In this document: positions 45,613 through 58,475 of the stretch, one piece after another
How the letters are laid out: each line of letters begins with the position of its first letter
How positions within the stretch are numbered: the first letter of the stretch is position 1
Origin: Glandiceps talaboti
Taxonomy: Eukaryota > Hemichordata > Enteropneusta > Spengelidae
Assembly: GCF_964340395.1 (NCBI RefSeq)
Contig: NC_135561.1
Location: 17,506,240-17,570,239, forward strand
DNA: 64,000 nt
Reading direction: 5' to 3'
Translations under genes and position numbers: made by a program
Notes under the pieces: model-generated
What the model was told of the DNA's origin: nothing
Seen by the model: only the letters and a program-made list of their open reading frames with translations
The model's database searches: none

Positions 45613-47527
45613 TTTTTTACTTAGCCAAAGTATAATGAATATTTCAGTGTGATCTTTGGTCTTATTATAGTTCCTTCTTCATTTAGCTCACATTTCATTC
45701 ATTAATTATGTTGCAGTAGCACCATGTATTTAGGTTCATGTTCTTGGCATAGACATGAAACACTGTGTTTGATGCTATCATTAGAGTGCCATGATAATGG
45801 TTTGATTCAACAAGTTGAAAGAACAAAAAGAGGAACAGGCAGTCATAAAGGCAAACATTTCCTTGTTGAGTCACTGCATTATATTACTACATGGTGTTCC
45901 GCTGATAGCATATTAAACTGACATTTGCAATGTAGTGCAATACCATAAACATACTTGTATACAAATTAGCATAAATGTATACAAAATTAAGTTAGTGCGT
46001 TCCATGTATGCATAATCAAGTGAATGCATACTGGTATGCAAATGAGCATGAGTGTTCCATGTATACAAAATCAGGTGAACCATGGTTCTATATTTATGAT
46101 ATGAAATGTTTACTTTATGTACTAGTAACATAACCCCATGATGTGTGAATAAGATTATTAGCATGCATGTTTGCAATGATTTCTGCAGCACTTTTAGAAG
46201 CACCTAATAGAAATACTGAAAGAACTAAATTGAAATATGCTTGAGTAAGTACACACACTAGTACTTGTGAGTGATGGGCTTCTGTTACATTATCAACTGT
46301 GCCATGTTGATGTAAACTTCACACCAAATATTACAAAGTATACAATTGACTAGTACATGAATTTTTACTAGTTTCACTCATCAGCAGGTTCAAGAAATAT
46401 AATATAATTTCACAGCATAGAGCTAAACAAGTGGAATATTTAAAAATAGTGAGATCGATGTAAGATTTGATTTCCAAGTTCCAAGTTCCCCTCACTCTCA
46501 ACAACAAATTGTAACAACAAATTGTCTATAAAGTGTGCTGAGTTACAAGTTTAGAGTATAAACTACAGATTTGAGTATTTTGTGACAAATCTGCGGAGGA
46601 AATTTACAGTCTGTTGGACAAATTAGTTTGGTCAAATTTAGAAGGAAACATTATACAGATTACATTATACAAAACTTTCAATTATTTTGATTGAATGGTA
46701 TTAGGTATAGATTACATGATTAATGTGAATTAACTAACTGTTGTGTGCATTGTGCACACATCAATTCGTTGTTTATGTGAACATTCATCTACTACTTCTA
46801 AAACTGTGCATAATAATCCGGTTAAAGAAATTATACAACTTTGAACATTTGGAATGAGTGTGTATACTGGGTATGGTTTCAGAGGTGATTTGTTTTCCAA
46901 AGTTGTCTACAATATTGTTTGATGGCCATGTGATGCATTACATCAGGGTTGGAATGTAGTCAGGTGGTCAAAATACTCTCTGACCAGACCAGGTCATTGA
47001 TAACTCATGAAAAAAATGTTGGCCCTGAAGATTAGAAATGTAACAAATACACACTTTATATTTTGATATAAAGCTGGGAACTTTCACCTGATGACTGTTT
47101 TCACCTTCTAAAACAGCTGCAGCACAGATCTAAACTTACAGGGCTAACTCAGATAGTACTAAGGCCTCATAAAAACACAACCTAACATATTTGTGAAAGT
47201 TCTCCTGTTTATATTGTCTGCATTCCATCACCTTTAAAGTGATGTTGGAAAGAGTGAACTTAGTGTTCCATCAGAAAAAGAAGGAAAAGCCAAAAGTATC
47301 CTGAAATTGAGAACGTAAACTGTGAAGACAGCTTCAATTAATGCTACTCATGAAATTGGAACTTATGTTGTCATGGTTACAATGTGTTTATGTTAAACCA
47401 ATTCTTAGAACAAATGTGCATTTTCCTTATTGTAGTTCATATTAGAATAGTTGATAGTATTTGCACCCTCTCTGTACACAGTCATACAGTGTTTATTTCT
47501 TTAAAAAAACAAACTTAATTTGTGATG

Positions 47528-47616
47528 TAGACTGTAAGATGCATCATGTGTCCTCACCAGACACCTCCCCTGACTGATGTGTGAGGGCACCCTGTCAAAG
47601 CATACCTTACAGACTA
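47528..47616. mobile_element. Short palindromic MITE with TAGACTGTAAG ends, copy 2
   Basis: TAGACTGTAAGATGC and the inverted GCATACCTTACAGACTA; inner GTGTGAGGGCACC. Same family as 17722-17828. Confidence 0.7.
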
Positions 47617-49487
47617 TTTGAATGTGATGTTGTGAATGTTACTTTTTCATCTTGTTTTATTAGTTTTGTTTGTTTGTTTGTTTGTTTGTATGTTTGTTAT
47701 ATAGTTACATTTTTCCTTTCTAAAAGAGAGACGTACAGAAATACTTTCAAATTGTTACTATCTTGGTGTACAGGTGTACATTTACTACCAATAGGTTTAC
47801 AGTTACTGTTACTTAATTGAGCTGATTTTATTTTCTTTTTCAAAACAAGAATTCGTACCCTTTTTGTAGTTTTATTTATCTTTATTCACTTTAAAATCAC
47901 ATGACCAATTTATTTTGATATTGCAGAATATCCCCATTCTTTTCTACAGTTAATTCCTCCACTGAATTTCACACAGGGTACAAATAAATGGTGATGTCTT
48001 CTTTTACCAAGGAAAGGTTTCTGTTAGTATTTTGTACATTTCCTATTACTATAGCAGCACTATAGATTGTTTTCAATAGATTGGACGTTGTTAAAATCGA
48101 ATCATTGAGTGTACAAGTGTATTTTCTATTTTCCCACAACAAACTCCTTAGGCCACTGATTCAATGATTGGTAAATGCTCTGAGACTCCTTAACTTCATA
48201 GGCCTTAACAAAATATTGAATTTCCATATTTAAGTTAAAGGTAGAATCATAGACCGTGAAGCTCAACTGTCTATGATAGAATGCACCCCAGTGACAAATT
48301 TCCCTGGAAATTAAAAGTCTCTTAATCTCTCCAAACTTTGCCATATGAAAACTTGTTCCTGGTCCTTTTCAAGTAATATTGGCTCACCATCTTTTTTTCC
48401 AGGAAATCAGTAAACATTTTAATTTCCCAGATGGACAACACTGAGTGTTCTGTACGCACAAAGGGTTGTATACACACTACTCAGTGGTCACCTGATTGTA
48501 GCACCCAGGATTATAACCAAATCACGATTATAAACCATTTCTCTGTCATTTTTTTATTCTCTGCTCTCTAAAATCACTCACAATTACAAATTACAAACTT
48601 TAGGTCAGTATGTCCTTATGTTTCATTATGTAAATGTCCTTTCAAATGATGAAGTTACAAGCCAAAAAGTAACCATAAAAGGTGACGTCATCTCATACAG
48701 TGCTTCTTGGAACTACAACAATTGACTGTTCTTAATATCAGCAGATACAAAGACATTTATCTGATCAAATCGATACCATTTAAAAGTTTGATTATATATC
48801 TTGATCCGCTCCCAACATTTGAAATCAAATCAACTCGAAGTGTAACTTTTTTTCCACCATCAATGTATGTTGCTTTCTGATTTGGGTGGTGCCCTCTACT
48901 TTCTAGCCCATTGTCACGGTTTCAGCCCCTCCATCACATGGGTGATGTCAAGAAGTATGTTTCATTGTCAAACTGCATCATTCTGCTACATTTCAAATAT
49001 TAGGATAAGAATAAATAAGGCGTTAATCACTAAATATTGTTCTGCATGACTTTCTTCCATGTGTATTATAAACTTTTACGTTCAGATTACTGTGCATCAC
49101 TTCTTTTGAAATCCAAAGAAGTTCAACCAAAGGTTTCTTCATGATTAAAAATCTGATGATGATGTGAAACTTGACAAGTTAAATATTGAAATACCAGTAT
49201 TGAAATTAAAAACATTCTGACTCGTAACCTAGAATATAGATTATACCACTGTATGTGTTATGGTGTAAAGTAACATTATGGGTGTAAAGTAACATTGTGG
49301 GAAGACTTTATAAAAATATTCAGCATAACTTTGAGGGAATCTTTTGTCATGTATATTATAAGGGAGACAAACTGAGTTTTAGAGGTGAATTTTTATTACG
49401 TATAAAAAGTTACCCGTAGTATTCTACTTACTGAAGTATACTTAATCCTGTATTTACCAAGTTGCAGTCTTTTGTGTACAAACCTAG

Positions 49488-49758
49488 AATAGGCCTTTGC
49501 AAAATTTGCCATGGTGGCGCTCTACTTCCTGTCTGTGTGTACCTTGGGGTATACATGGTAAAGGTTGCTTGGTTAAGCATAGAGCACTGCTGCTTTCCTC
49601 AATGTCTGAACAATACGAAAAACATCCCAGATTTACACTTCTACAAAATGCCAAGGAACAGAGCTCTTAAGAAACAATACTATGAGGTGATGAGACCCCC
49701 AATTTGAGCGAGGGCGCTGTATCCTCAATTTCCTATTTGCAGTCTGCAATGGCCTATT
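49488..49758 (+). mobile_element. Short element carrying a THAP-domain fragment, copy 2
   Basis: Ends AATAGGCCTTTGCA and inverted AATAGGCCATTGCA. The frame ending at 49707 reads YMVKVAWLSIEHCCFPQCLN then NTKNIPDLHFYKMPRNRALK, the first half of a THAP domain with C-x3-C, then stops at the end of the element. Too short to encode a transposase. Confidence 0.72.
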
Positions 49759-52014
49759 AAGTATGGCCACTCTGAGATGAAATCAGCCGCATTTGTGTTC
49801 CCTTAAAATCAAGTTTGTACTTAAATATTCCTTGAAGGTTGTTGAAGCAGTAGTATTAATGTAAGTTTATAGTTATGCACAGTATTGTAGTCATTAGTCT
49901 GAGTAGTACATAGTCAAGGTTGTTTGGTTGTCTAACTACATTATCAGTCACTTAGGTTTTAGTTTCTATCTTTCATTTTGTTAAAACTTTGTTTTTGATA
50001 CTGTTCACAGTTTGTAAGTTACTGTAATGATATGCAGCATATTTTTTCTCTCCATCTTTGATAATTGTGTGTGAAACTTTACAAATAAATAAAATATGTA
50101 CAATAAATGTGTTTATGGATATGTATTCATGATGTATATTGCTTTGATTGGAAATAAATTTATTGTATAATCGTCAAATGTCAGTTTTGTTGCCATGTAT
50201 ACCTCCTATCAGTGTGTGTGTGTGTGTGTGTGTCATATAAAAAAATTATAACTTGAAAAGGTATCTAAGGCCAAAAAAAAATGTTTCTGGTCATCGTGCG
50301 CATCACTTTACATACGTCTATCTTTTCTTTTTTTACGTGTTCGTCCAGCCTATGCAGTCTGCAGATCCAGGGGAAAACACAAATTTAAAATAACCTTCCC
50401 TACATTACTTCTGAATCAGTGAAGACAACTGCAGAGCCAATCATGAACAAGCAAATTACATCTTCCCCTATAAACACTTGCTCTGATAAAGTACTAAATA
50501 AAAAGAACAGTAACTGCCATAAATAGTAGAAGTAAAGAGTGACAATTTTGACAGTTAAACAACATCAAAAATTGTGTCATCGCACCACAATAGGCAAAAT
50601 GTTTTTTTTTGGTCTAAGTAGTACTATTATAGTAAGTGCTATACCAGGACACTTTTCTACATATATTGCTAATTGTTCCCTATTGCCAGTGATACTACCT
50701 ACAGTATACTAACCCTGCTACATATAAAACATCACTGCCAGCATATATATATGTAGAAATGTCAACCAAAGACAGATGCTGAGATGGTCACTCATTATCA
50801 ATAGTTACATATATCTAAATTTTCTAGCAGTAATATTGTGACTCTAGGCGTATTGTTGATCAATTTTTATCTCTGACATAAAGAGGAAATTACAAAATAG
50901 AGCTCAGTCCCAGAAAAGTGAAATACTGTGGGGGTGCTGTTCTGTGCGTTCTATGAATTCTATGAATATGTTTGCATTGTTTATGGTAGGCAGTGATGCG
51001 GCATAGAGGTTCACTTGGTTAAAATACTATATACTGCCTGTATTTCTTTCCTATCACAATGATTTGCATAACTCAGTCACTGAACTCGGTTAGAAATATA
51101 TGCATTTTTACACCAGATTTTAATATTCGGTGACTAATTCCATGGTAACATTACGTTCATTTGAGTCAAAATGGCTATGCTGCATCATACACCCACTTTG
51201 TAGGAACAACTTGAAGATACAGATATGAGTTGATTTCAGAGTTGATTTGTCATCAACAGTGTCACCACAGGGAGTTCAGAGGCCGTGTTACAAACAAACA
51301 AATAAGCAAACATGCATGGGTAAATGAAACGTCATGTTAAACATGTATACATTTTGTACATGTATATATGGGCCTGTATACTATTGAAATAATATACTAT
51401 GTTTCTATACATATACTATCTAGATAGACTTTAGTATATATAGAAACATAGAGTCCATACATATATGTTTATAGTCATCCACGAGTTTTAACTATATTTC
51501 ATTTACCAATGCATATTTGTTTGTTTGTTTATCATTTATTTATTTATTTATTTATTTGTTACACGGTCCCTAGGCTCCCTATAGAGTTACCCACAAACTT
51601 TAGGTATACTACTTAATATATACAATATTTAGATTTATCTTCTTCAATGTCTGATTTGCCATCAACAGTGTCACAAACAGCGATACAATTTTATCTACAA
51701 TATTTATTTTATGGATAAATATAAACAAACTCTGAGAAGCGAAACATCTGTACAGCAAGTTGCTGATAAAGTACATGGAGATGATGAAATTCAAATGACC
51801 AACCATACAGTGCAGTTCCAGAGTTCCCTTTCCTAGTTTGCTACTTACAATGTACATGTAGGTGTCGACTTGATGTCAAAATCCATCTACCCTGGTACGA
51901 ATACAAATACTTATACAGGTGTGCAAAAGTAATGAGTACAACATTCCTGATAAATAAATTAAATCCTGACATTTCAAATCAATATTCTTTCTCAAAGGGT
52001 ATCAAGGCCAGTTC
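49759..52014. other. Intergenic, no gene recognised
   Basis: A/T-rich. Contains AATAAA motifs near 50084 and 50150 (possible distal poly(A) sites), a short (TG)n at 50214-50232, and an inverted-repeat element at 51268-51585. Confidence 0.5.
51268..51585. mobile_element. Foldback element
   Basis: Left arm GGGAGTTCAGAGGCCGTGTT and ATGCATGGGTAAATGAAA; right arm TTTCATTTACCAATGCAT and GTTACACGGTCCCTAGGCTC. The right arm has a (TTTA)n insertion; the core contains a further palindrome around TATGTTTCTATACATA. Confidence 0.6.
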
Positions 52015-52295
52015 AGGGCTCGAAATTAACAATTTTTTTCTTTGGTAGTCCTCGTGGGCTACCAAGTTCAGAAATTGGTGACCAGTAGTCCCATATTGAT
52101 GAACTGAAAACAGAGTTCCTCTATTGGATATATATGTGTTATTAAAATACTTTCATGTCCACAAATCTTCCATCCTTTAAATCATCACATGATCAGTGAT
52201 AGCCTAAGCAGGCTACCCCAGCTGCAAATTATGGTAGCCCTAGTAACAAGAATTGGTAGTCTGTTGACATGGGATTACTGTTAATTTCAAACCCT
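52015..52295. mobile_element. MITE with AGGGCTCGAAATTAAC ends
   Basis: Left AGGGCTCGAAATTAACA and right inverted TGTTAATTTCAAACCCT. Confidence 0.65.
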
Positions 52296-52364
52296 ATAGA
52301 TAGTAGGTCATCACCTACATCATCATTCTGACTGCCAGGCCGACTTAATCACATACAAAATATC

Positions 52365-52432
52365 TAGTCTGAAAGGTCCAGCCATTGGTAATAATTATAT
52401 AAGTGGAAGGAACGCCTGGATCTTTCAGACTA
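52365..52432. mobile_element. 68-bp foldback element
   Basis: TAGTCTGAAAGGTCCAG and the inverted CTGGATCTTTCAGACTA enclose about 34 bases. Confidence 0.65.
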
Positions 52433-52854
52433 CTAAATGCCCAATAAAACGCCAATTATCCATCACAAATTAGTCACAAAAGAGAGATGCAAGTTTCTGA
52501 AAGGAATTTATTTCTGTAATATACAACGCATAACATAGGGGAAGTTGAATACTAAATAAAAGGAAAATGACGCAATTTGCATAAATTATACATCTGGTTA
52601 ATCTTTCAATGTTTCATCCTATTACAGATAATCACACCACAACATTTATTTACTAACCATTCCGATAGAAAAATACTATAAACATGCATATCAAAAAATT
52701 GTCAGTGAACAGTTATGATGTTTTCATTGGTCACCTAAACCTGATATTTCAGTATATTGATGTTTGATTAGCCATTGTGTTGCTTACACTAATCTAAGAA
52801 ATTACATGTCGCTTGTGAAATGCCAGCATAATACATTGTATATTATATATGTTT

Positions 52855-53078
52855 CTACCCAAACTGATTAACATCTGATATTGTGAATACGGCTCACTTT
52901 GTTTATTTTAATACCTTGTTCCCTTCATTCATTTATTGTTGTTTGTTTTGGTTTTGTTGTTCCGTGGCAATCACTCACAGAACATCAAAATCGAAAACAA
53001 ACGACACTACATGAAAGAAATAGAGGTAAATAAAGAAAGTGAGTTGTATTCACAACATCAGATTTTAATCAGAGTGGT
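52855..53078. mobile_element. Foldback element
   Basis: CTGATTAACATCTGATATTG and GTGAATACGGCTCACTTTG on the left mirror CAAAGAAAGTGAG-type sequence, GTTGTATTCACAACATCAGA and TTTTAATCAG on the right. Confidence 0.7.
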
Positions 53079-54634
53079 TTCTACCTAAAACTTATCTAAC
53101 TTGAAAGAGACATGATAAATAACAAAACAACATATTGCAGGAGTCATCACCCAGTTAATAATAGTGACCTTACCCTTTGAACTTTGAACTCCCTGAATTG
53201 TGTTCATAACAGACATAAATGCATGCGGTAAAATAAGTCAGAGAAAAAAAAATGGGTTCATTTCTCACATTTGCTCAAGTGAAAAGTAGACTGCTATTTG
53301 AACTGAATTACATTATGACATTTATAGTGGCTTAGCAGAAAACACACATAGTGAGTCTACCATTATGTTTAAGTTTTTTGTTACTGTTCACAGAGAAAAT
53401 GCAATGAGAATAAACCAATCATTGGCAATAATTCATTGCAGAATTACTTGTCGAGGTCAAGGCATGTGAAGTCAAAGGTTGACGACCATGGACAGAGAGA
53501 CAAGTCCCCAACTATATAATAATTGCAGAAAAGCTAAGTACATTCACCTATAGATAAAATTACACAGAACATGTCAATACTTCACTGAATTGTACAGGGT
53601 TCTCCCCATCCCTGAAAGAGTGCTGATCAGTTAATTGATATTCATAAGTACGAATATTCATCATGTACATCAATATTATCATGTAATGTATGCTAATTGC
53701 CAAATGGTAGAAGAGAAATATTAGGCGAAATAAACAATGGCACCGATTGGAAGGGATGTTGTTGAGATCAAATTTCCTGACGGCTGGTTGGTACGGTTCA
53801 GTGTTCCAACTGTATGGGGATAGCCCTGATTGTCAAGTGACAAGCTTTTGAGATGTACAGATTTCCTCTGGAGTGCACAAAGCAAGATGGCATTTGACGT
53901 TACATATTGGTTGCCTATATACTGATTATGTGTCATTAATAATTTTCTAAAATCGTCATATTGCAAATGGAGTAGTATCCTAATGAAAACGATGTAATAA
54001 ATATGTCTATTTATTAAGACTTCATAATGAAATGTAAATCAAACATGAAAGTGAACACCCTTGTTTATTTTGTCTTTTGACAAATCCAGTCACTACAACA
54101 CTTATCACATTAGAGAAGGAACTGAAGTTGACAGGATTTAAGGTAACTCTTTTCTGTGGAATTTGGGGATGTACTGCTCATTTGCATAACAGTGCATTTG
54201 ATTGTTATGTACATTTAGTATTATATCCCATTCCTAAAGTTACAGCACAGAGATGACAGGCCACTGTCATGATAGAACAGTTCAATGGAAAATGCTGCAT
54301 TTTAGGTTGCCGCCATTCTAGAATAACTCAATGGCGAATACTGCAAAGTAGAATATACTTCTCATACAAGAGAAATTCACAGAAATGATACTCCTAGTAA
54401 TAACAGTAATTGACAAATGACTCAAAACAATACTAACAGTACTCGGGTTTCTTATTTACACTATTTTCATAATTTCAAAAAAAAAAATTTTTTAACTTGA
54501 TACAAGTGTAACAGGACAGAATCCCAGTACTTGGTAAAGTGCATGAACAATACATGTATACTAATCTAAGTTTTATAAGTATTAATTATGAGAGATTTCA
54601 TTTGACTAATGAGATGCATTTCTTTCTATTCCAG

Positions 54635-54806
54635 AGGGATATTTACTCTTGAAAAGAATTGATGACAAAAATATCTTAGAAATGAAAATTTCAAGTCAGT
54701 GTCAATATTTCTTGGAAGCCAATTCCAAATTTTCGCTGATGTCTATTCAGCATCATCAGGGGTGTACTACACTTTGGGATTCACGTCCACGAAATATTTT
54801 GACTCT
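54635..54806 (+). other. Orphan exon-like segment
   Basis: Open for 172 nt between a good acceptor (TCTATTCCAG) and a good donor (CT/GTGAGT). It would encode GYLLLKRIDDKNILEMKISS, QYFLEANSKFSLMSIQHHQG and CTTLWDSRPRNILTL. I do not recognise it and find no neighbouring exon in matching phase, so it may be part of an unseen gene, a pseudo-exon, or chance. Confidence 0.25.
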
Positions 54807-55430
54807 GTGAGTAGAAATTTTCATTACTAAGTATGAACAGTCATTCTCGCAAAAGATACAATGTTTGTGATAATGTATTGTGAGATAATACAAACTTGAA
54901 ATGTCTAGCCAATACACTGGTAAAATTTAAATCCTCACAAATCGCATCATCATAAAAGTGTACCTGAAGTTGAATATCAGATCCAAAATCAGACATTTCA
55001 GATGTTGTTTTCACTAGGTGACTTTTGGCCATCACTTTTGAAATTGTCATTGAGAACAAATCTAATTTCAATGACTTGTTGGCCTACCCCCTAACCCCCA
55101 CCCCCCACCCCCACCCCCTGAAATTTCACTGAAAATTAGTCCAACTATACACTTCTTGAAAAATTCTAAATTTCTCTCCATTTCTTCATGATGTCAAACT
55201 CCTGCTGAGAGGTCTTGCTGCTTTGCAGTCATTACACCTTTTTTTTCATATTGGTGATTACGATTTCCCATTCTGTCTGTCTGTGTTTTTCATAAACTAC
55301 TGTAGAAAATATACCATGAAGCTGTAAACAAACAAACAAGACAAACTATGTAAAGATACAAATGTATGATGAGATGTGTCGAGTTCAATCTTTAAAGTAA
55401 TCTCAATTTTTTACGTCTGAAAGACAAGTG

Positions 55431-55735
55431 CCTTGGGGTTCTGGAGTCATTTCAAGATTTTACCACACATAATTTTTGTTTGGTTGCCAATTTGAAATTC
55501 TTGTTCACCATTATTGTTCCTTCAGTGGTACACAATTGCCTCATGGGATTATCATTCATGAATATTTGTTAGATGCACACTGAATATTCATGACTTCTAA
55601 GACATTATTTCCTTCAGATAAAGTCATGAATATTCAGAGTGTGCATCTAATAATTATTCACAAATGATAAACCCATGAGGCAATTGTGTACCACTGAAAG
55701 AACAATAGAGGTGAAAAAGAATCAGAACCCCAAGG
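55431..55735. mobile_element. Foldback element with about 130-bp arms
   Basis: CCTTGGGGTTCTGG and TGGTACACAATTGCCTCATG mirror CATGAGGCAATTGTGTACCA and CAGAACCCCAAGG. Confidence 0.85.
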
Positions 55736-55850
55736 CGCTGGTGTTCCATTGAAAGAGCAACAAAGGTGAAAAAGAATTACAATTTGGGGTTTATTAGCAA
55801 CCAAGGAAAAAAAACTAGTGACATTAAAATTACTAATGTGATGTTAAAAT

Positions 55851-55872
55851 ACCCCCCCCCCCCCCCCCCCCG
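55851..55872. repeat. Poly-C run
   Basis: About 20 consecutive C followed by GAACCC. Similar C or G runs are at 2489-2521, 10431-10444, 26169-26191 and 32184-32195. Confidence 0.9.
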
Positions 55873-56063
55873 AACCCAAAGTTTATGAAAATACCTTATT
55901 TCTTGGAGTGTGGTTCCCCTTTATGCATGAAACGACAGACCATGCGCATGTGTGCATGAGTTTGTGTGTGTGCGTGCATGTGCATGTGCATGTGTGGAAT
56001 TTACCAACTTGCTGACCTGGTTACAAACGGCTACAATATGTAAGTACACAATATAATGGATAC

Positions 56064-56396
56064 TTAGGCCAAATAAAAAAGTTGTTTGGTTTTGGTTACC
56101 TGACCCCACCTAGTCTTTCACGCCGACCCTAAACTTTTTTTTACATATTCGAGAAAAATAATAATAAAATCAACCTAAAAAGACAATATAAAAACTATTC
56201 TTCCAATCTGTAATGGCTGTACGTCTGATAGGAAGAAATAAACGACACAGAGACCATTTTGAAACAATGGAAAACCTGAACTAGACACTCACACATGAAA
56301 AAAAAATAAATAAATTAAATTTAAAAATCTCCCTATCCCACCTATTTCAAAATTGAATGTAATCGGAACCACAATTTTGTATTTATGCCTTACCTA
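56064..56396. mobile_element. GGCCTAA-ended repeat, full copy
   Basis: Begins TTAGGCCAAATAAAAAAGTT and GGTTTTGGTTACCTGACCCC; ends CCCACCTATTTCAAAATTGA and TAATCGGAACCACA, an imperfect inverted copy. It runs to within 3 bases of the ZNF706 stop codon. Confidence 0.6.
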
Positions 56397-56398
56397 TT

Positions 56399-56488
56399 TT
56401 ACAAATCTTTAATCGCATCTGGCACGGGTGACTTTGGATGTTTACTGTCAAAATGTTGCTTGAATGTCTTTGGATCCGGCATTTGTGT
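56399..56488 (-). CDS. ZNF706: ZNF706 coding exon 2
   Basis: 30 codons including stop, acceptor TTATTCACAG. TQMPDPKTFKQHF is identical to human. Confidence 0.95.
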   Translation of the reverse strand, partial: TQMPDPKTFKQHFDSKHPKSPVPDAIKDL

Positions 56489-56785
56489 CTGTGAATAAAA
56501 CATATATACAACTTCATTTTTTCTATGAATTATTACGCCCCGTGAGTTCAGACCCAATGACCATGGAGACTTTTATATGTTAGTAAGTTGGGATGAGGTT
56601 TCTAAAAATGTCCCAGTTGCAGCTAGGGCAGGTTTAAGCTTGATACATACCTTACAAACAGGACATTGATAAATTAAAGCCTTTTTAGCAGCAGCTTTTG
56701 AGTCAGCTCCTTTAGCTTTGTCCATCTTCTTCTTCTTCTCTGCATTCTTCTGCTGGGATTGGATCTTTTGTTGTCCACGTGCCAT
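56399..56785 (-). CDS. ZNF706: ZNF706 orthologue, two coding exons, complete
   Basis: Small nuclear protein with a single C2H2 zinc finger, 74 residues (human 76). Exon 1 is 56651-56785 (135 nt, MARGQQKIQSQQKNAEKKKK to YQCPVCK), exon 2 is 56399-56488 (90 nt, TQMPDPKTFKQHFDSKHPKS to IKDL, TAA). The first ten-plus residues are identical to human ZNF706; the basic N-terminal half is the 4F5/SERF-like region. The finger is split by the intron: C-x2-C in exon 1, H-x4-H (HFDSKH) in exon 2, all four ligands present. Vertebrate ZNF706 has been linked to leaving pluripotency; a role here is not known. The family match is strong. Confidence 0.96.
56651..56785 (-). CDS. ZNF706: ZNF706 coding exon 1
   Basis: 45 codons, phase 0. 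Donor TGTAAG/GTATGT. ATG in context GCACGTGGACA downstream and ACC upstream. Confidence 0.95.
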
Positions 56786-57689
56786 GGTTACTCAAACTTA
56801 TGGATTGGCTAGTAAAATAAACCTGTGCAGACAATAGTAGACAATGAAATCTGGGATAAGATGAAGCCAATATAAAACAATTTTGAAAGTTTCTTCAAAG
56901 CATTACGGTAATATACATGTAGTCTAGTAAAGTAAAAACGGACAGATTTCACTGAAAATATAGCTAAAACACCTGCTGGGGAAAGGCTGAAAAGTGCATG
57001 TCAGCAGTAATGCAGTTGTAATTGGTTACTTCATTCCACAACAGTTGCTCACTAATCTTCAATCACTACGGCCATGTTTGATTAACTCAGGAAGGAAGTG
57101 ATGACATTATCACAGATTATATCAACTCGCCAATACCATTAAACTATCGCTGTCAGTGTAAGTTGTAAGGGCTAAAAAATGAATGTTGTGCTAGAGTAAC
57201 CAGTTTGACTATACGATGGAGACGATTGTAGTTATCGTAATGCGTATACGAAACTATGGTACATTATTTGAGTTGAAACCCTCAGATATATCAAGTTTCT
57301 TCTATATATGTAAACGTCTTTCAGTTTTTTACTTGATATGCATTTGACAGGGAGAGAGGTACACAGTTACACTACACAATAACTGATGCCAAAAGTGTAG
57401 TAATTAGTTTCCAAAAAACAGAAAGTGTGACACCAGTTCAAATATTATACCAGTTTGTTGAAAATCAATAAATTACAGTTATGTTTTTTGGGTTTTTTTT
57501 AACTTGCTACAGTTTATTTGTACAATACTGGTTTGTGATGTGGTGGTTTATTATGGCTAGCTAGGGAGTCCTCACCTACAGAAAATCACACACGTGTAGA
57601 GGCTCAGGTTGGAATAGGAACACACTTTGGCATAATTATAAAGAAAAAGTGGCCCAGAATAACATAAAAGATATCATCAGTGTGCCCTC

Positions 57690-57975
57690 CTCTAAGGCCT
57701 ATAAAAAATTGTTTGGTTCCGATTACACACAATTTTAGAATAGTGGGGTAGGTACATTTTTTTTTTTTTTATTGCATTTTTTTTTCAAGGTGTGTGTCTA
57801 TACATCATTACATGTAGGTCAGGTACTTGTGTGTTTTCCAAATGATCTCTGTGTTATTGAAATCTTCCCATCCTATGTACAGCCATTACAGATAGGAAGT
57901 TTTTTATTGTCTTTTTATTAGTTGATGTCAGTTTCTGCAGCCAGTATTTCTGGCAAGACTTCACACAATTTTTGT
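57690..57975. mobile_element. GGCCTA-family repeat, partial
   Basis: AAGGCCTATAAAAAATTGTT then TGGTTCCGATTAC, and GTTGATGTCAGTTTCTGCAG, shared with 63010-63322 and 56064-56396. Confidence 0.55.
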
Positions 57976-58324
57976 GATTTTACCACATGCCTTTACTAAG
58001 TAGTCATTTCAGCCTTTTTGTAATTATTGTAAACATTTTGTTGTTTTTAGCTTTATTATATTGTTTTACCATGCTTTTAAATCTATTTTATGTACATCGC
58101 TTTTGAATACTAATAAATAGAAAAGGCGCTTTAGAAAATAAATAAACTTTAAACTTTATTTTATTATTTTTTCCTTGAACATGCAAAATTTGGTGTTCCT
58201 CTATCTCTTACTATGTGGTGACTCACAAGAAATGTCAGTTTTTATCACTAGCACTTTGACTCACAACAACAAAATTTGGCTATCATTGGATCATACTCAC
58301 TAATGTGAGAATAGCTACACGAAT

Positions 58325-58475
58325 TGTAGCGTTTGTTTGATTTGGAGTTGTTCTTTCTTTCTAGTTTTGACCGTTTTTCGTTCTGTCGTTTGTTTCCGGG
58401 TAAACGACAGAACGAAAAAAGATATAAAAAAACAGAAAGGAAAAAAATACTCAAATCAAACGAACGCTGCGCTAC
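58325..58475. mobile_element. Foldback element
   Basis: TAGCGTTTGTTTGATTTG and TTTTCGTTCTGTCGTTT on the left mirror AAACGACAGAACGAAAA and CAAATCAAACGAACGC on the right, with a 10-base loop. Confidence 0.8.

Larger units (their letters stand above)
45094..49487. other. SPAG1 3' flank, no gene recognised
   Basis: Begins as SPAG1 3' untranslated sequence; I could not fix the poly(A) site. AATAAA motifs occur at about 47983 and 50084. Contains a dispersed repeat at 45225-45612 and a short MITE at 47528-47616. Open frames are short and unlike any family I know. Confidence 0.5.

Noticed and set aside
52981-53025. Apparent 45-nt micro-exon (CACTCACAG to GAG/GTAAAT)
   Set aside because: It lies inside the foldback element at 52855-53078, has no partner exons, and the splice-like ends are within the repeat.
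54091-54143. Possible 53-nt exon upstream of the orphan segment
   Set aside because: It exits at phase 0 whereas 54635 needs phase 1, so the two cannot be joined in the long open frame of the latter.
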